From Streptomyces lichenis (GTDB lineage Bacteria > Actinomycetota > Actinomycetes > Streptomycetales > Streptomycetaceae), in NCBI RefSeq assembly GCF_023218175.1, contig NZ_JALPTH010000025.1:52384-116383 (forward strand): DNA of 64,000 bases, in the 5' to 3' direction. Both the position numbers and the translations under genes were made by a program. Each line of letters begins with the position of its first letter. The first letter of the stretch is position 1. Of this stretch, positions 10,341 through 19,965 are shown in pieces. The notes below the pieces were generated by a model. It saw nothing but the letters and a program-made list of their open reading frames with translations. It was not told where the DNA came from and did no database searches.

Positions 10341-11989
10341 GCCGTGCCGTGATCGATATCAGCCCGTCCGTGATGCAGTTCCTTCTCGCGTTCCTCGTGG
10401 TCGGCCCGCTCCTCGGCGCCGGCGCCGCCCTGCTCCCGGCCCCGCCGGGACTCAGGGGAAAGTCTCCCGACCAGGCGGTGCTGCGCCACGGTGTCACGGT
10501 CACCGCGGCCCTGCTCATCGCCGCCGTCGTCCTCGCGCTCGGCTTCGACCACGACCAGCCGTCCAGGATGCAGGCGACCACCGACATCAGCTGGATCCCC
10601 GCGCTGGACGTGCGCATCCACCTCGGCATCGACGGCATCTCCCTCCCCCTTCTGGTGCTCACCGCGCTGCTGACCTTCCTCTGCGCGCTCTACAGCTACT
10701 TCTCCCCGCCCACGGGCGCCTCCCCGAAGGCGTTCACCGCGCTCCTCCTCGTCCTGGAAGCCGGGACCATCGCCAGCTTCGCCGTCCTCGACCTGCTGCT
10801 GCTCTTCCTGGCCTTCGAGATGGTGCTCATCCCGATGTACTTCCTCATCGCCCGCTGGGGCGGTGCCCGGCGCCAGGCCGCCGCCTGGCGCTTCATCCTC
10901 TACACCCTGCTCGGCTCGGTCGTCATGCTGCTCGGCCTGCTCCTCGTAGGCCTGAGGGCGGGCACATTCGACATGGTGGCACTCGCCATTGACAACGGAC
11001 GCTCACTCACCGTGACCGTGCAGGTCATCGCCGTGCTGGCGATCGGGATCGGGCTCGCCGTGAAGGCCCCGATGTGGCCGCTGCACAGCTGGCTGCCGGA
11101 CGCCCACACCGCCGCCCCGACCGTCGGCTCGGTGCTGCTCGCCGGTGTCCTGCTGAAGATGGGGACCTACGGCTTCGTCCGGATCGTCGTGCCCGTCGCA
11201 CCCGACGGAATGCGGGTCTTCGCCCCGTACCTCGCCGCGCTCGCCGTCATCGGCATCATCTACGGCTCACTGGCCTGCCTCGCCCTCGCCCGGACCGGCG
11301 CCAAGGGCGACCTGAAGCGGCTCATCGCCTACTCCTCGGTCGGCCACATGGGCTTCGTGCTGCTCGGCATCGCGTCCATGACCCCCACCGGGATCAACGG
11401 CGCGCTGTTCGCCAACATCGCCCACGGGCTCATCACCGGACTGCTGTTCTTCCTGGTCGGAGCCGTCAAGGAGCGGTACGGCACGGCCGACCTGGACACC
11501 CTCGCTGGGGCCACCGGCGCCGCCCTCTACGGGCGCGCCCCGCGTCTCGGCGGCCTGTTCGCCTTCGCGGCCGTCGCCTCGCTCGGCCTGCCGGGGCTGG
11601 CCGGCTTCTGGGGTGAGATGCTCGCCCTCTTCGGCGCCTTCCGCCCCGCCGAGGGCCTCAGCCGCCCCGCCTTCCTCACCTTCACCGCGATCGGCGCCTT
11701 CGGCACCCTGCTCACCGCCGCGTATCTGCTGGTGGTGGTGCGCCGCCTCTGCATGGGCCGGGGCCCCACCGCCATCGCCGAGACGGGGACCCGTACCGCA
11801 AAGGCCCACGGGGGCGCCGGCACCCCGTCCCGTACCGAGGGCACCCCCCTCGCCGACATCCGGCCGTACGAGGCCGCCGCCTGGGCCCCGCTCGCCGTCC
11901 TGACCGTCGTCGCCGGCCTCTGGCCCGCGGTCCTCCTCGGCCTCACCGACCCGGCCGTGCAGCAGCTCCTCGCAGGAGGCAACCAGTGA
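10337..11989 (+). CDS. nuoM: NADH-quinone oxidoreductase subunit M-like, antiporter-like pump
   Basis: The protein is 550 aa from GTG 10337; another in-frame GTG at 10349 is possible. Fourteen or so helices are visible, with LLLFLAFEMVLIPMYFLI (membrane glutamate), AVKAPMWPLHSWLPDAHTAA (lysine and histidine of the half-channel) and LIAYSSVGHMGFV. It is a proton-pumping subunit between L and N. It overlaps nuoN by 4 bp. Confidence 0.95.
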
Positions 11990-13569
11990 CCGCCGCCACG
12001 ACCGCCTCCGCCGAGCTCGTCCAGTCCGTCGACTGGGCGGCCATCGCACCCCCGGTGATCACCGCCGTCGTGGCGCTGGTCGCGCTCGTCGCCGACCTCT
12101 TCGTCCCCCCGGCACGCCGCCGGCTGCTCGGCTGGACCGCCATCGCCGGGCTGGCCGCCGCGCTGCTCGCGCTGCTGCCGCTGCGAGCGGGCGACCGGTC
12201 CACCTTCTGCCTCACCACCGACCCCGCCACCTGCAGTTACACCGCCGACCACTTCACCCTAGCGGTGCAGTTCCTGGTGCTCGGCGGGGCCCTGCTGACC
12301 GCCCTGCTCGCGCTCACCGAGACGGAGCCGCGGCGGGACGGGAGCACCGGCCTCCCGGCCGGTGAGTTCTGGTTCCTGCTGCTCTCCTCCACCGCCGGCG
12401 CCGCGCTGCTGCCCGCCTCCCGCGACCTCGCCACCCTGGTCGTCGCCCTGGAGGTGGCCTCCCTCCCGGCCTTCGCGCTGGTCGGCCTCCGGCGCGGCGA
12501 CCGGCTGTCCGGCGAGGCCGCGCTGAAGTTCTTCCTCTCCTCGGTCACCGCGACCGCCGTCACCCTGCTCGGCGTGAGCTTCGTCTACGCCGCGACCGGC
12601 AGCCTCCATCTGACCGGTGTCGCCGAGGCCCTGCCGCGGGTGCCGGGGCAGCTCGGCACCCTGGCCACCGCGGGTGTCGCCCTCACCCTGGTGGGCTTCG
12701 CCTTCAAGACGGCCGCCGTGCCGTTCCACTTCTGGGTGCCGGACACCTACGCCGGCGCTCCGCTGCCGGTCGCCGCCTATCTGTCGGTGGTCGGCAAGGC
12801 GGTCGGCTTCACCGGGCTGATCCTGGTCGCGGTCATCGCCTTCCCCGCGTACGCCGACGTCTGGGGCCCCGCCCTGGCCGTGCTCGCCGCGCTGACCATG
12901 ACCGCGGGGAACGCCGCCGCCCTGCGCCAGTCCGCCGCCCGCGCGCTCAGCGCCGTACGGCTGCTCGCCTGGTCCTCGGTGGCCCAGGCGGGCTATCTGC
13001 TGGTGCCGGTGGCCGCCGCCGCGTACACCGGCGCCGCCGCGGTCGGCGCGACGATCGCGTACGCCCTGATGTACGCGGTGGTCAACCTGGGCGCCTTCGC
13101 GGTGGTCGCCCTGGTGGCCCGTACCCACCCGGCCAAGCGGATCGCGGACTTCCGCGGCCTCTACGCCGACCGCCCCGCCGCCGCGCTGGCCCTGGCCTTC
13201 TTCCTGCTCTGCCTGGCCGGACTGCCGCCCGGCATCATCGGCCTGTTCGCCAAGGTCACCGTCTTCTCCGCGGCCGTGGACGCGGGCCTGGGCTGGCTCG
13301 CCGCGATCATGGCCGTCAACGTGGTGCTCGGCCTCTCCTACTACCTCCGCTGGACGGCCGTCCTCTTCCGCGCCCCGGCCCGTGCGGAAGCGCCGGTTCC
13401 GGCAGCCGCCGCCACCGTCTCCGCGGGAACGGCGACCGCCATCGCCCCGGTCAGGGAGCCCGTGCCGCTCCCACTGGCGGCGGCGCTCGCCCTCACCACC
13501 GTGGCGGCCGTGGCCCTCTCCGGCTATCCCCAGCTCATCCTGACCTTCGCCGCCCGGAACCTCTTCTGA
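11986..13569 (+). CDS. nuoN: NADH-quinone oxidoreductase subunit N-like, antiporter-like pump
   Basis: The 527-aa protein starts at GTG 11986 behind AGGAGG. It has the same antiporter fold, with VALEVASLPAFALVGLRR, FKTAAVPFHFWVPDTYAGAP and LLAWSSVAQAGYLL. It closes the operon; after it come 120 non-coding bases before mscL. The cluster thus encodes the full membrane arm (A,H,J,K,L,M,N) plus B, C and I but no NADH dehydrogenase module and no NuoD. Confidence 0.94.
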   Translation: MTAATTASAELVQSVDWAAIAPPVITAVVALVALVADLFVPPARRRLLGWTAIAGLAAALLALLPLRAGDRSTFCLTTDPATCSYTADHFTLAVQFLVLGGALLTALLALTETEPRRDGSTGLPAGEFWFLLLSSTAGAALLPASRDLATLVVALEVASLPAFALVGLRRGDRLSGEAALKFFLSSVTATAVTLLGVSFVYAATGSLHLTGVAEALPRVPGQLGTLATAGVALTLVGFAFKTAAVPFHFWVPDTYAGAPLPVAAYLSVVGKAVGFTGLILVAVIAFPAYADVWGPALAVLAALTMTAGNAAALRQSAARALSAVRLLAWSSVAQAGYLLVPVAAAAYTGAAAVGATIAYALMYAVVNLGAFAVVALVARTHPAKRIADFRGLYADRPAAALALAFFLLCLAGLPPGIIGLFAKVTVFSAAVDAGLGWLAAIMAVNVVLGLSYYLRWTAVLFRAPARAEAPVPAAAATVSAGTATAIAPVREPVPLPLAAALALTTVAAVALSGYPQLILTFAARNLF

Positions 13570-13689
13570 CCTGATCGGTGTGCCCGCGAGGGGTCCAAGC
13601 TTCTAGAGTCTTCCCGGCCCCACCGGACGGACCCCCGCCGCCGGGCACCACCCGCATCACGCATCACGCATCATCACAGGGAGCAGCCC

Positions 13690-14154
13690 GTGCTCAACGG
13701 CTTCAAGGACTTCATCCTCCGCGGCAACATCATCACCATGGCGATCGGCCTCGCGGTGGGCGCCGCCTTCACGGCGGTCGTCACGGCGTTCAGCAACGCC
13801 TTCATCACCCCGCTGATCGGCATCGCGACCGGAACCGTGGGCGACTTCAGCAAGAAGACCTTCACCGTGCAGGGCGCGCACTTCCCCTACGGCCTCTTCA
13901 TCAGCGCCGCGCTCGCCTTCGTCATCACCGCCGCCGTGCTCTACTTCTGCGTCGTCGTGCCCATGATGAAGATCCAGAACCGGTTCAAGCGGGACGCCCC
14001 CTTCGACATCAAGGCCGCGGTCCGCGACTGCCCCCGCTGCTACACCGAGATCCCGGCCGTCGCCACCCGCTGCGGCCACTGCACCAGCGAGATCGAGCCG
14101 CTGCCCGAGGCCCTGGACACCGCCCGGAAGGCAGGCGTGCCCGTCCAGCGGTAA
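13690..14154 (+). CDS. mscL: Large-conductance mechanosensitive channel with zinc-ribbon-like tail
   Basis: The 154-aa protein starts at GTG 13690. Residues 1-100 match MscL: the amphipathic N-terminus LNGFKDFILRGNIITMAIGLAVG in pieces, TM1, a short periplasmic loop and TM2 ending VVVPMMKIQNR. It would open under membrane tension to release solutes on hypo-osmotic shock. Instead of the usual C-terminal helix bundle it carries Cys114/117 and Cys128/131 (CPRC-x10-CGHC), a compact zinc-ribbon-like knuckle. The zinc role is inference. Confidence 0.92.
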   Translation: MLNGFKDFILRGNIITMAIGLAVGAAFTAVVTAFSNAFITPLIGIATGTVGDFSKKTFTVQGAHFPYGLFISAALAFVITAAVLYFCVVVPMMKIQNRFKRDAPFDIKAAVRDCPRCYTEIPAVATRCGHCTSEIEPLPEALDTARKAGVPVQR

Positions 14155-14329
14155 CCCCCTCCGCCGCCCCGGAGGGCCCGCCCCTCACCTGTACGGCAGA
14201 GCCCGCCGCCCCGCGGACCTGGGAACCCGTGCTTCCCGCCTGGCGTTGACCCACAGGGAAGGGTCCACTGAGGACGTGGACCAGGACCACGGAAAGGGTT
14301 CCCCTGCCGCACCACTTGGAGGGCGTACC

Positions 14330-15193
14330 GTGCACCGCCGGCACAACGGGCTGAAGACCGCTGTACTCCTCGGAGGACTGTCCGCACTCATCATCCTGAT
14401 CGGCAGTTTCTTCGGGCGTACGGGTCTGGTCGTGGCGCTCCTGGTCGCGCTCGGCACCAACGCCTACGCGTACTGGAACAGCGACAAGCTGGCCCTGCGC
14501 GCCATGCGGGCCCGCCCGGTCAGCGAGTTCCAGGCGCCCCAGCTGTACCGGATGGTCCGCGAGCTCTCCACCCAGGCCCGGCAGCCGATGCCCCGGCTGT
14601 ACATCTCGCCCACCCAGGCGCCCAACGCCTTCGCCACCGGCCGCAACCCGCGCAACGCCGCGGTCTGCTGCACCGAGGGCATCCTCCAGCTCCTGGACGA
14701 GCGGGAGCTGCGCGGGGTCATCGGCCATGAGCTGAGCCATGTCTACAACCGGGACATCCTGATCTCCTCGGTCGCCGGAGCGCTCGCCTCCGTGATCATG
14801 TTTCTGGTGAACTTCGCCTGGCTGATCCCGATCGGCCGCTCGGACGACGACGAGGGCCCCGGGCTGCTCGGGATGCTGCTGATCATGCTGCTGGGGCCGC
14901 TCGCCGCCTCCGTCATCCAGCTGGCCATCAGCCGCTCCCGGGAGTACGAGGCGGACGCCTCGGGCGCCCAGCTCACCGGGGACCCGCTGGCGCTGGCCAG
15001 TGCCCTGCGCAAGCTGGAGGCCGGGACCAAGCAGCTGCCGCTGCCGCCCGAGCCCCGCCTGGAGACGGCCAGTCATATGATGATCGCGAACCCGTTCCGG
15101 CCCGGGCAGGGCCTTTCGAAGATGTTCTCGACCCACCCGCCCATGGCGGAGCGCATCGCCCGACTCGAACGGATGGCAGGTCCCCGACCATGA
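14330..15193 (+). CDS. htpX: HtpX-family membrane zinc metalloprotease
   Basis: The 287-aa protein starts at GTG 14330, 7 nt after GGAGGG; an in-frame ATG at 14246 is further upstream and has no better site. Two N-terminal helices (10-45) are followed by an M48 peptidase domain with zinc motif His133-Glu134-xx-His137 (GHELSHVYN) and the third ligand in SREYEADASG. Two more hydrophobic segments lie in between, as in HtpX. It degrades misfolded membrane proteins with the active site facing the cytoplasm. Its stop overlaps the YccF gene by 4 bp, so they are probably co-transcribed. Confidence 0.93.
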   Translation: MHRRHNGLKTAVLLGGLSALIILIGSFFGRTGLVVALLVALGTNAYAYWNSDKLALRAMRARPVSEFQAPQLYRMVRELSTQARQPMPRLYISPTQAPNAFATGRNPRNAAVCCTEGILQLLDERELRGVIGHELSHVYNRDILISSVAGALASVIMFLVNFAWLIPIGRSDDDEGPGLLGMLLIMLLGPLAASVIQLAISRSREYEADASGAQLTGDPLALASALRKLEAGTKQLPLPPEPRLETASHMMIANPFRPGQGLSKMFSTHPPMAERIARLERMAGPRP

Positions 15194-15585
15194 AGACAAT
15201 CCTGAACGTCATCTGGCTCGTCCTCTGCGGCTTCTGGATGTTCCTCGGCTATCTGGCCGCCGGACTGCTGCTCTGCGTCACCATCATCGGCATCCCCTTC
15301 GGTGTGGCCGCCTTCCGCATCGGCGTCTACGCGCTGTGGCCCTTCGGCCAGACCGTGGTGGACCGCCGGGACGCCGGCGCCGGCTCCTTCGTCGTCAACG
15401 TGCTGTGGCTGATCCTCGCCGGCTGGTGGCTCGCGCTGGGGCACATCCTCACCGGCATCGCCCTGTGCGTCTCGATCATCGGCATCCCGCTGGGCATCGC
15501 CAACTTCAAGCTCATCCCGGTCTCGCTGTTCCCGCTGGGCAAGGAGATCGTCCCCACGGACCGCCCCCTGGTCTCCGGCTGGTAA
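15190..15585 (+). CDS. YccF-domain inner membrane protein
   Basis: The 131-aa protein is made of two tandem copies of the YccF repeat, each with a helix pair and the motif TIIGIPFGVAAF or SIIGIPLGIANFK followed by PLG/PFG. The function of YccF is not known. It is translationally coupled to htpX, which hints at a membrane-quality role, but that is inference. Confidence 0.85.
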   Translation: MKTILNVIWLVLCGFWMFLGYLAAGLLLCVTIIGIPFGVAAFRIGVYALWPFGQTVVDRRDAGAGSFVVNVLWLILAGWWLALGHILTGIALCVSIIGIPLGIANFKLIPVSLFPLGKEIVPTDRPLVSGW

Positions 15586-15629
15586 CCGTCCCGCCACCCG
15601 TTGTCAGTGGCATGGTGCAGCATGAGGCC

Positions 15630-15941
15630 ATGACCGAGTACGTGAGGTACGGGGCGTTCGGCAGGTACCCGACGCCGTCGACAAGCGCCCTCGCCGCGGC
15701 GCCCGCCGACGACCCCTGGGGCGTGGACGCGCTCACCCTCGCCGAGGAGCTGGAGCCCCTGCTCGACGGCACGGGCTGGTACGCGGACGAGTACGGCATC
15801 CACGGATCGGCCGAGTCCGCCTACGCGGCGCTCGCCAGGCCCGCCGCCCGGGCGTGCATACGTACGGCGTCCCCGCTGCCCGTCCGTACGGCGTCCCCGC
15901 TGCCCGTACGGGCGGAGCCCTCCCTGCTCGTCGGCGTCTGA
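15630..15941 (+). CDS. Small conserved hypothetical protein
   Basis: A 103-aa frame starts at ATG 15630; in-frame ATG 15612 would add six residues. The middle part (DDPWGVDALTLAEELEPLLDGTGWYADEYG, in part) looks folded and acidic. The end encodes a direct repeat with a 24-nt period (RTASPLPV twice). I do not recognise the family. It lies just downstream of the YccF gene on the same strand. Confidence 0.55.
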   Translation: MTEYVRYGAFGRYPTPSTSALAAAPADDPWGVDALTLAEELEPLLDGTGWYADEYGIHGSAESAYAALARPAARACIRTASPLPVRTASPLPVRAEPSLLVGV

Positions 15942-16061
15942 CCCCGGCCCGCCTCATCCTCGCCGGCTTCGGAACCTCCACCCGCCGACCGGGCGTCTTC
16001 CCCTGTGCACGGCACCGTCGTCCGCCGTCGCACCGTTCCACGAAAGGCGGGTTCCCTCCGT

Positions 16062-16331
16062 ATGTCCATCGTGAGCTGGATCGTTCTGGGCCTGCTGGCC
16101 GGAGTCGTCGCCAAGGTCCTGCTTCCGGGCCGGGACCCGGGAGGCCTGATCGGCACCACCCTCATCGGGGTCGCCGGCGCCTTCGTCGGCGGCTGGATCT
16201 CGGCGCGCTTCCTCGACCGCCCGATCACCAACGAGTTCTACGACGGCGCCACCTGGCTGGCCGCGATAGGCGGCTCCCTCGTGCTGCTGATCGTCTACCG
16301 CGTGCTCTTCGGCCACTCGCGCGAGCGCTGA
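16062..16331 (+). CDS. GlsB/YeaQ/YmgE-family small membrane protein
   Basis: The 89-aa protein starts at ATG 16062. It has three hydrophobic segments with the Gly-rich pattern of the transglycosylase-associated family (IVLGLLAGVVAKVLLPG, IGVAGAFVGGWISARF). In other bacteria these genes are often stress-induced and their role is unknown. The 3' end overlaps the convergent alkB gene by 37 bp. Confidence 0.85.
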   Translation: MSIVSWIVLGLLAGVVAKVLLPGRDPGGLIGTTLIGVAGAFVGGWISARFLDRPITNEFYDGATWLAAIGGSLVLLIVYRVLFGHSRER

Positions 16332-17038
16332 GGCGCCCCGGTCGGCGCGGTCGCCCCGGTCTGGGCGGGGCCGCGACCGCCGCCCAGTCCCGTCTCGCGC
16401 AGGGTGATGTTCAGCCGGCCGGAGTCCAGCCCCGCGGCCGGGTCGCCGGTCCCGGTCAGCACCTTGGGCACCCCGTGGTAGGCGAAGCGAGAGGGCCCGC
16501 CGAAGACGAACAGGTCCCCCGACCGCAGCTCGACGTCCGTGTAGGGGCGGCCGCGCGTCTCGGTGTTCCCGAACCGGAAGACACAGGCGTCCCCGATGCT
16601 CAGGGACACCACCGGAGCGCTCGACCGCTCCTCCTTGTCCTGGTGCATGCCCATCCGGGCGGCGCCGCCGTAGAAGTTCACCAGGGCCGTGTCCGGGGCG
16701 TAGCCGCCGTCGTCGCCGTACGCGTCGGCCACCGCCGCCCGGCCCCACTCGGCCAGCCACTCCGGGAAGGCCGCGACCGGCGCCCCGTTCACGTCGTCGG
16801 CCGTACGGGAGTAGCGGTACGGCTGCCAGTGCCAGCCCAGGCAGACCGTCTGCACCGACATCACCCCGCCGTTCGGCAGCACCGTGTGGCGCATCGGCAC
16901 CGGCCCCCGCGCCCAGCTCCGGCACGCCTCGACCAGCTCCCGCCGGCGCTCGGCCGGCAGCCATCCGGGCAGGTGGACGGCACCGGGGGCGACCTCCTGC
17001 CGCCTCCGCTCCACCGGGAACAGCGCGTCCTCCGTCAC
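16295..17038 (-). CDS. alkB: AlkB-type 2-oxoglutarate/Fe(II) oxidative DNA demethylase
   Basis: The 247-aa protein starts at GTG 17038, overlapping the ogt stop (GTGA). The double-stranded beta-helix iron ligands are His132 and Asp134 (MHQDKEE) and His188 (AYHGVPK). The 2-oxoglutarate-binding arginines are Arg208 and Arg214 (GRLNITLRE). It would repair 1-methyladenine and 3-methylcytosine by oxidative demethylation. Coupling to ogt makes a two-gene alkylation-repair operon. The C-terminal end overlaps the convergent small membrane protein gene. Confidence 0.93.
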   Translation of the reverse strand: MTEDALFPVERRRQEVAPGAVHLPGWLPAERRRELVEACRSWARGPVPMRHTVLPNGGVMSVQTVCLGWHWQPYRYSRTADDVNGAPVAAFPEWLAEWGRAAVADAYGDDGGYAPDTALVNFYGGAARMGMHQDKEERSSAPVVSLSIGDACVFRFGNTETRGRPYTDVELRSGDLFVFGGPSRFAYHGVPKVLTGTGDPAAGLDSGRLNITLRETGLGGGRGPAQTGATAPTGAPQRSREWPKSTR

Positions 17039-17586
17039 GACGACGGCACGCCCACCCCGGCCCCGGACGCCACCGGCCCCTCGGCCCCGCCCCCCGTCCC
17101 CTCCAACCCGAGCAGCAGCCGCTTGCGGTCCAGCCCGGCCGCGTAGCCGCGCAGTGCCCCGTCCGCGCCGATCACCCGGTGGCACGGGCGGACCACCAGC
17201 AGCGGGTTGCGGCCGATCGCGGTCCCGACCGCACGCACCCCCGCGCCGCTCGACCCGACCAGCGCCGCGATCTCCCCGTAGCTGACCGTGGTGCCGTACG
17301 GGATGTCCTCCAGCGCCCGCCACACCCGCCGCTGGAAGTCCGTCCCGGCGTCCGCGTACTCCACGTCGAACCGGGTCAGCGTGGAGTCGAAGTAGGCCCG
17401 CAGCTGCTCCGTGATGCCGTCGAAGGCCCCCGGCGCGTGCCGCCACCCCTCCCGGACCACGGCGCCGCCCTTCTGGCCCGGCAGGGACAGCGAGACCAGC
17501 GCGGTCCGCCCGGGCCGCCCGGCATCCTCGCTGCCGACCAGCAGCATGTCGCCGAGCGGGCTCTCGGTATACGCGTACACCGTCAT
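17035..17586 (-). CDS. ogt: Methylated-DNA-protein-cysteine methyltransferase
   Basis: The 183-aa protein starts at ATG 17586. The active-site motif is RPCHRVIG with acceptor Cys135, and the DNA-binding helix and arginine finger region (GTAIGRNPL) precede it. The C-terminal 15 residues are a Gly-rich extension. It removes O6-alkyl groups from guanine by suicide transfer to the cysteine. It is the first gene of the ogt-alkB operon. The 230 bases upstream contain no gene. Confidence 0.93.
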   Translation of the reverse strand: MTVYAYTESPLGDMLLVGSEDAGRPGRTALVSLSLPGQKGGAVVREGWRHAPGAFDGITEQLRAYFDSTLTRFDVEYADAGTDFQRRVWRALEDIPYGTTVSYGEIAALVGSSGAGVRAVGTAIGRNPLLVVRPCHRVIGADGALRGYAAGLDRKRLLLGLEGTGGGAEGPVASGAGVGVPSS

Positions 17587-17816
17587 GATCCGTCCCTTCC
17601 TTCCGTCCCCGTCCTCGTTCCCGTCCCCGTCTTCACCGTCCAGTCTGGCGGTGTGCCCGGGCCGGGGCTGGCGGGTTTCGGACAGCGACGCCCCACTGCG
17701 CCGGGCCCCGACGCCGCCCCCGACACCGACGGCCGCCGACCGCGCCACCCGAGCGCGATCAGCGGCCGTCCGCCACCGCTCCCACCGGCAGTCCACGTCC
17801 TGCCGGTGGTCACGTC

Positions 17817-18305
17817 CTACCGGTAGTTCACGAACTGCAGGGCGAACTCGAAGTCCTGGCCCTTCAGCAGCGCGATCACGGCCTGGAGGTCGTCCCGGCT
17901 CTTGGAGCTGACCCGCAGCTCGTCGCCCTGCACCTGGGCCTTCACGCCCTTCGGCCCCTCGTCACGGATGATCTTCGCCACCTTCTTGGCGTTGTCCTGG
18001 GAGATGCCCTCCTCGATGGACGCGAAGATCTTGTACTCCTTGCCGGACAGCTGCGGCTCGCCGGCGTCCAGTGCCTTCAGCGAGATGCCGCGCTTGATCA
18101 GCTTGGACTGGAAGACGTCGAGGATCGCGTTGACCCGCTCCTCGGAGTTCGCCTGCATCAGGATCTTCTCGCCGGACCAGGCGATGGAGGCCCCGACGTT
18201 CTTGAAGTCGTAGCGCTGCGAGATCTCCTTCGCGGCCTGGTTGAGGGCGTTGTCGACCTCCTGCCGCTCGACCTTCGAGACGATGTCGAAACTGGAGTCG
18301 GCCAT
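17817..18305 (-). CDS. yajQ: YajQ-family nucleotide-binding protein
   Basis: The 162-aa protein starts at ATG 18305 and matches YajQ along its length: SSFDIVSKVERQEVDNALNQ at the start, RYDFKN, and the second RRM-like half with KVAKIIRDEGPKGVKAQVQG (in pieces). Some homologues bind cyclic di-GMP; others bind nucleotides or tRNA. It stands alone between ogt and tRNA-Tyr. Confidence 0.93.
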   Translation of the reverse strand: MADSSFDIVSKVERQEVDNALNQAAKEISQRYDFKNVGASIAWSGEKILMQANSEERVNAILDVFQSKLIKRGISLKALDAGEPQLSGKEYKIFASIEEGISQDNAKKVAKIIRDEGPKGVKAQVQGDELRVSSKSRDDLQAVIALLKGQDFEFALQFVNYR

Positions 18306-18543
18306 GTCCTGTGGCTCCTTGGTTCGGGTGCGTACGGATGTGCGGACACGTACGGGCGCACCTGCGCGTACGGTCTGCCGGGAGTGGCGACCGGACCCCG
18401 GCCGCACCGCAAAGCCTAGCCACCCGGACCCACCGGAAGCGCTGATCAATCGGGTGGCAGAGCACCCCCTGGCATCAGGTATCGTTTACGTCGTTGCCAC
18501 GGAGAACCGCCCCAAAGCGGCCCCTTCCACGGCGACGTCCCAT

Positions 18544-18625
18544 GGCGGTGTGCCCGAGTGGCCAATGGGAGCGGACTGTAAATCCGTCGGCGTAGCCTAC
18601 CCAGGTTCGAATCCTGGCGCCGCCA
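18544..18625 (+). tRNA. tRNA-Tyr (GTA)
   Basis: This is an 82-nt class II tRNA. The 7-bp acceptor stem GGCGGTG pairs with CGCCGCC, with one G-T pair. The anticodon loop CTGTAAA gives GTA. A long variable arm and the T-loop sequence GGTTCGAATCC are present. CCA is not encoded. Confidence 0.95.
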
Positions 18626-18634
18626 CACGACGAG

Positions 18635-18677
18635 ACGGCCCCTGACTGCGGAAACGCGGTCGGGGGCCGTTCTCGTT
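18635..18677 (+). terminator. Terminator after tRNA-Tyr
   Basis: A hairpin with arms of about 16 nt (ACGGCCCCtGAC / GTCgGGGGCCGT) and a GAAA-containing loop is followed by TCTCGTT. It lies 10 bases after the tRNA. Confidence 0.8.
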
Positions 18678-18727
18678 GCTTCCCGGAAGCAGGGAGCGGG
18701 CGGGGCGAGGCCCGGACGCCCGCCACT

Positions 18728-19309
18728 TCAGCTCGCAGGGCCCGTATCGGCAGGGCCCGTGTCGGCTAGGCGGAAGGCGAGGTCGGTCTGCCAGTGGGCG
18801 GGGTCGGGGTGGGCGCGGGGGTCGGTGCGGAGGATCTCCAGGCGGCAGCCCCAGCGCTCGACGCCGTCCACCTCGCGCATGTCCCAGTCCAGGCCCTCGG
18901 TCCTCGCCCAGTCGCGCAGGGCGGCTTCCGTGTCGGGGAGCAGGTCCGGGGGGCCGGTGTGGGTGAGGACGGCGTAGCGGCCGGCGGGGAGGAGGGCGAC
19001 GCCGACGTCGCCCTCCGGCTCCGGGAGGGCGGCGACCGGGATGCCCGCCTCCACCTCCGACTCGCCGTCCAGGTGGAGGGAGTTGTAGCGGAAGAAGGGC
19101 GCCCCGTCCGCCTGGACGTCCCGGGCCGCGAGCCAGGCGGCCAGTTCGGGCAGCCGGTCCGCGATCGCGGCGAAGCCGTCCATGCGCACGGTGCGGCGCA
19201 GGAAGGCGTACGGCTGCTCGGGGCGGGACCGCACCTCCGGACCGGACGTCACAAAGTCCTGGCCGGCCGGGGTCTCATCGGCTGTCAGATCGCCGTTCCC
19301 CTGCGCCAT
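18728..19309 (-). CDS. GyrI-like small-molecule-binding domain protein
   Basis: The 193-aa protein starts at ATG 19309, overlapping the stop of the upstream gene (TGATG). Residues 30-165 fit the GyrI-like/AraC effector-binding fold: a PYAFLRRTVRM strand, FFRYNSLHLDGESEVEAGIPV with the characteristic aromatic-plus-Glu pattern, and the ending GCRLEILRTDP. There is no DNA-binding domain, so it may bind a ligand or toxin directly. It is probably co-expressed with the NAD(P)H-binding protein. Confidence 0.75.
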   Translation of the reverse strand: MAQGNGDLTADETPAGQDFVTSGPEVRSRPEQPYAFLRRTVRMDGFAAIADRLPELAAWLAARDVQADGAPFFRYNSLHLDGESEVEAGIPVAALPEPEGDVGVALLPAGRYAVLTHTGPPDLLPDTEAALRDWARTEGLDWDMREVDGVERWGCRLEILRTDPRAHPDPAHWQTDLAFRLADTGPADTGPAS

Positions 19310-19965
19310 CAGTTCCCCGCGATGTCCTTGACGGCGACCGTCACCGGCACCGAGCCGCCGACCAGTTCCAGGGTGAGGCCCACGGCCGCCGGGGTCTCGA
19401 CCAGTTCGGCGAGGACGGCGGCCACGTCGTCGCGCGGTACCGGGCCGCGACCGGTCGACGCCTCCAGCCGGACCAGCCCGGTGCCCGCGTCGTTGGTCAG
19501 CATGCCGGGCTTGAGGATCGTCCAGCCCAGCCCCGCCAGGGACCGCACATGGGCGTCCGCCTCGCCCTTGGCCCGCAGGTAGATGTCGAAGACCTCGTCG
19601 CCCTGGTGGTCGGGGTCGGCCCCCATCGAGGAGACCAGGACGAACCGCGGCACCCCCGCCCGTACCGCCGCGTCGGCGAAGAGCACCGCCGCGTCCCGGT
19701 CGACGGTCTGCTTGCGCTCGACCCCGCTGTCCGGGCCCGCGCCCGCCGCGAAGACCGCCACATCGGCACCGGCCAGGACGGACTCGACCGCCTCGATCGC
19801 CGCCGACTCCAGATCCAGCTCCACGGGCTCCGCGCCCGCCTCCCGCAGGTCGTCCGCCTGATCCGGGTCGCGGATCAGCCCCGCCACCTGGTGCCCGCCT
19901 GCCGAGAGCAGCCGCTCCAGCCGCAGGGCGATCTGACCGTGTCCTCCAGCGATGACAATGCGCAT
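19309..19965 (-). CDS. NAD(P)H-binding SDR-like protein
   Basis: The 218-aa protein starts at ATG 19965 at the mature-looking MRIVIAGGHGQIA. The Rossmann motif GGHGQIA and the VSSMGADP strand mark an atypical short-chain dehydrogenase (NmrA/YwnB group). The active-site YxxxK appears as YLRAKGEAD. The substrate is unknown. An upstream in-frame start at 20028 would add 21 unlikely residues. Confidence 0.82.
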   Translation of the reverse strand: MRIVIAGGHGQIALRLERLLSAGGHQVAGLIRDPDQADDLREAGAEPVELDLESAAIEAVESVLAGADVAVFAAGAGPDSGVERKQTVDRDAAVLFADAAVRAGVPRFVLVSSMGADPDHQGDEVFDIYLRAKGEADAHVRSLAGLGWTILKPGMLTNDAGTGLVRLEASTGRGPVPRDDVAAVLAELVETPAAVGLTLELVGGSVPVTVAVKDIAGN

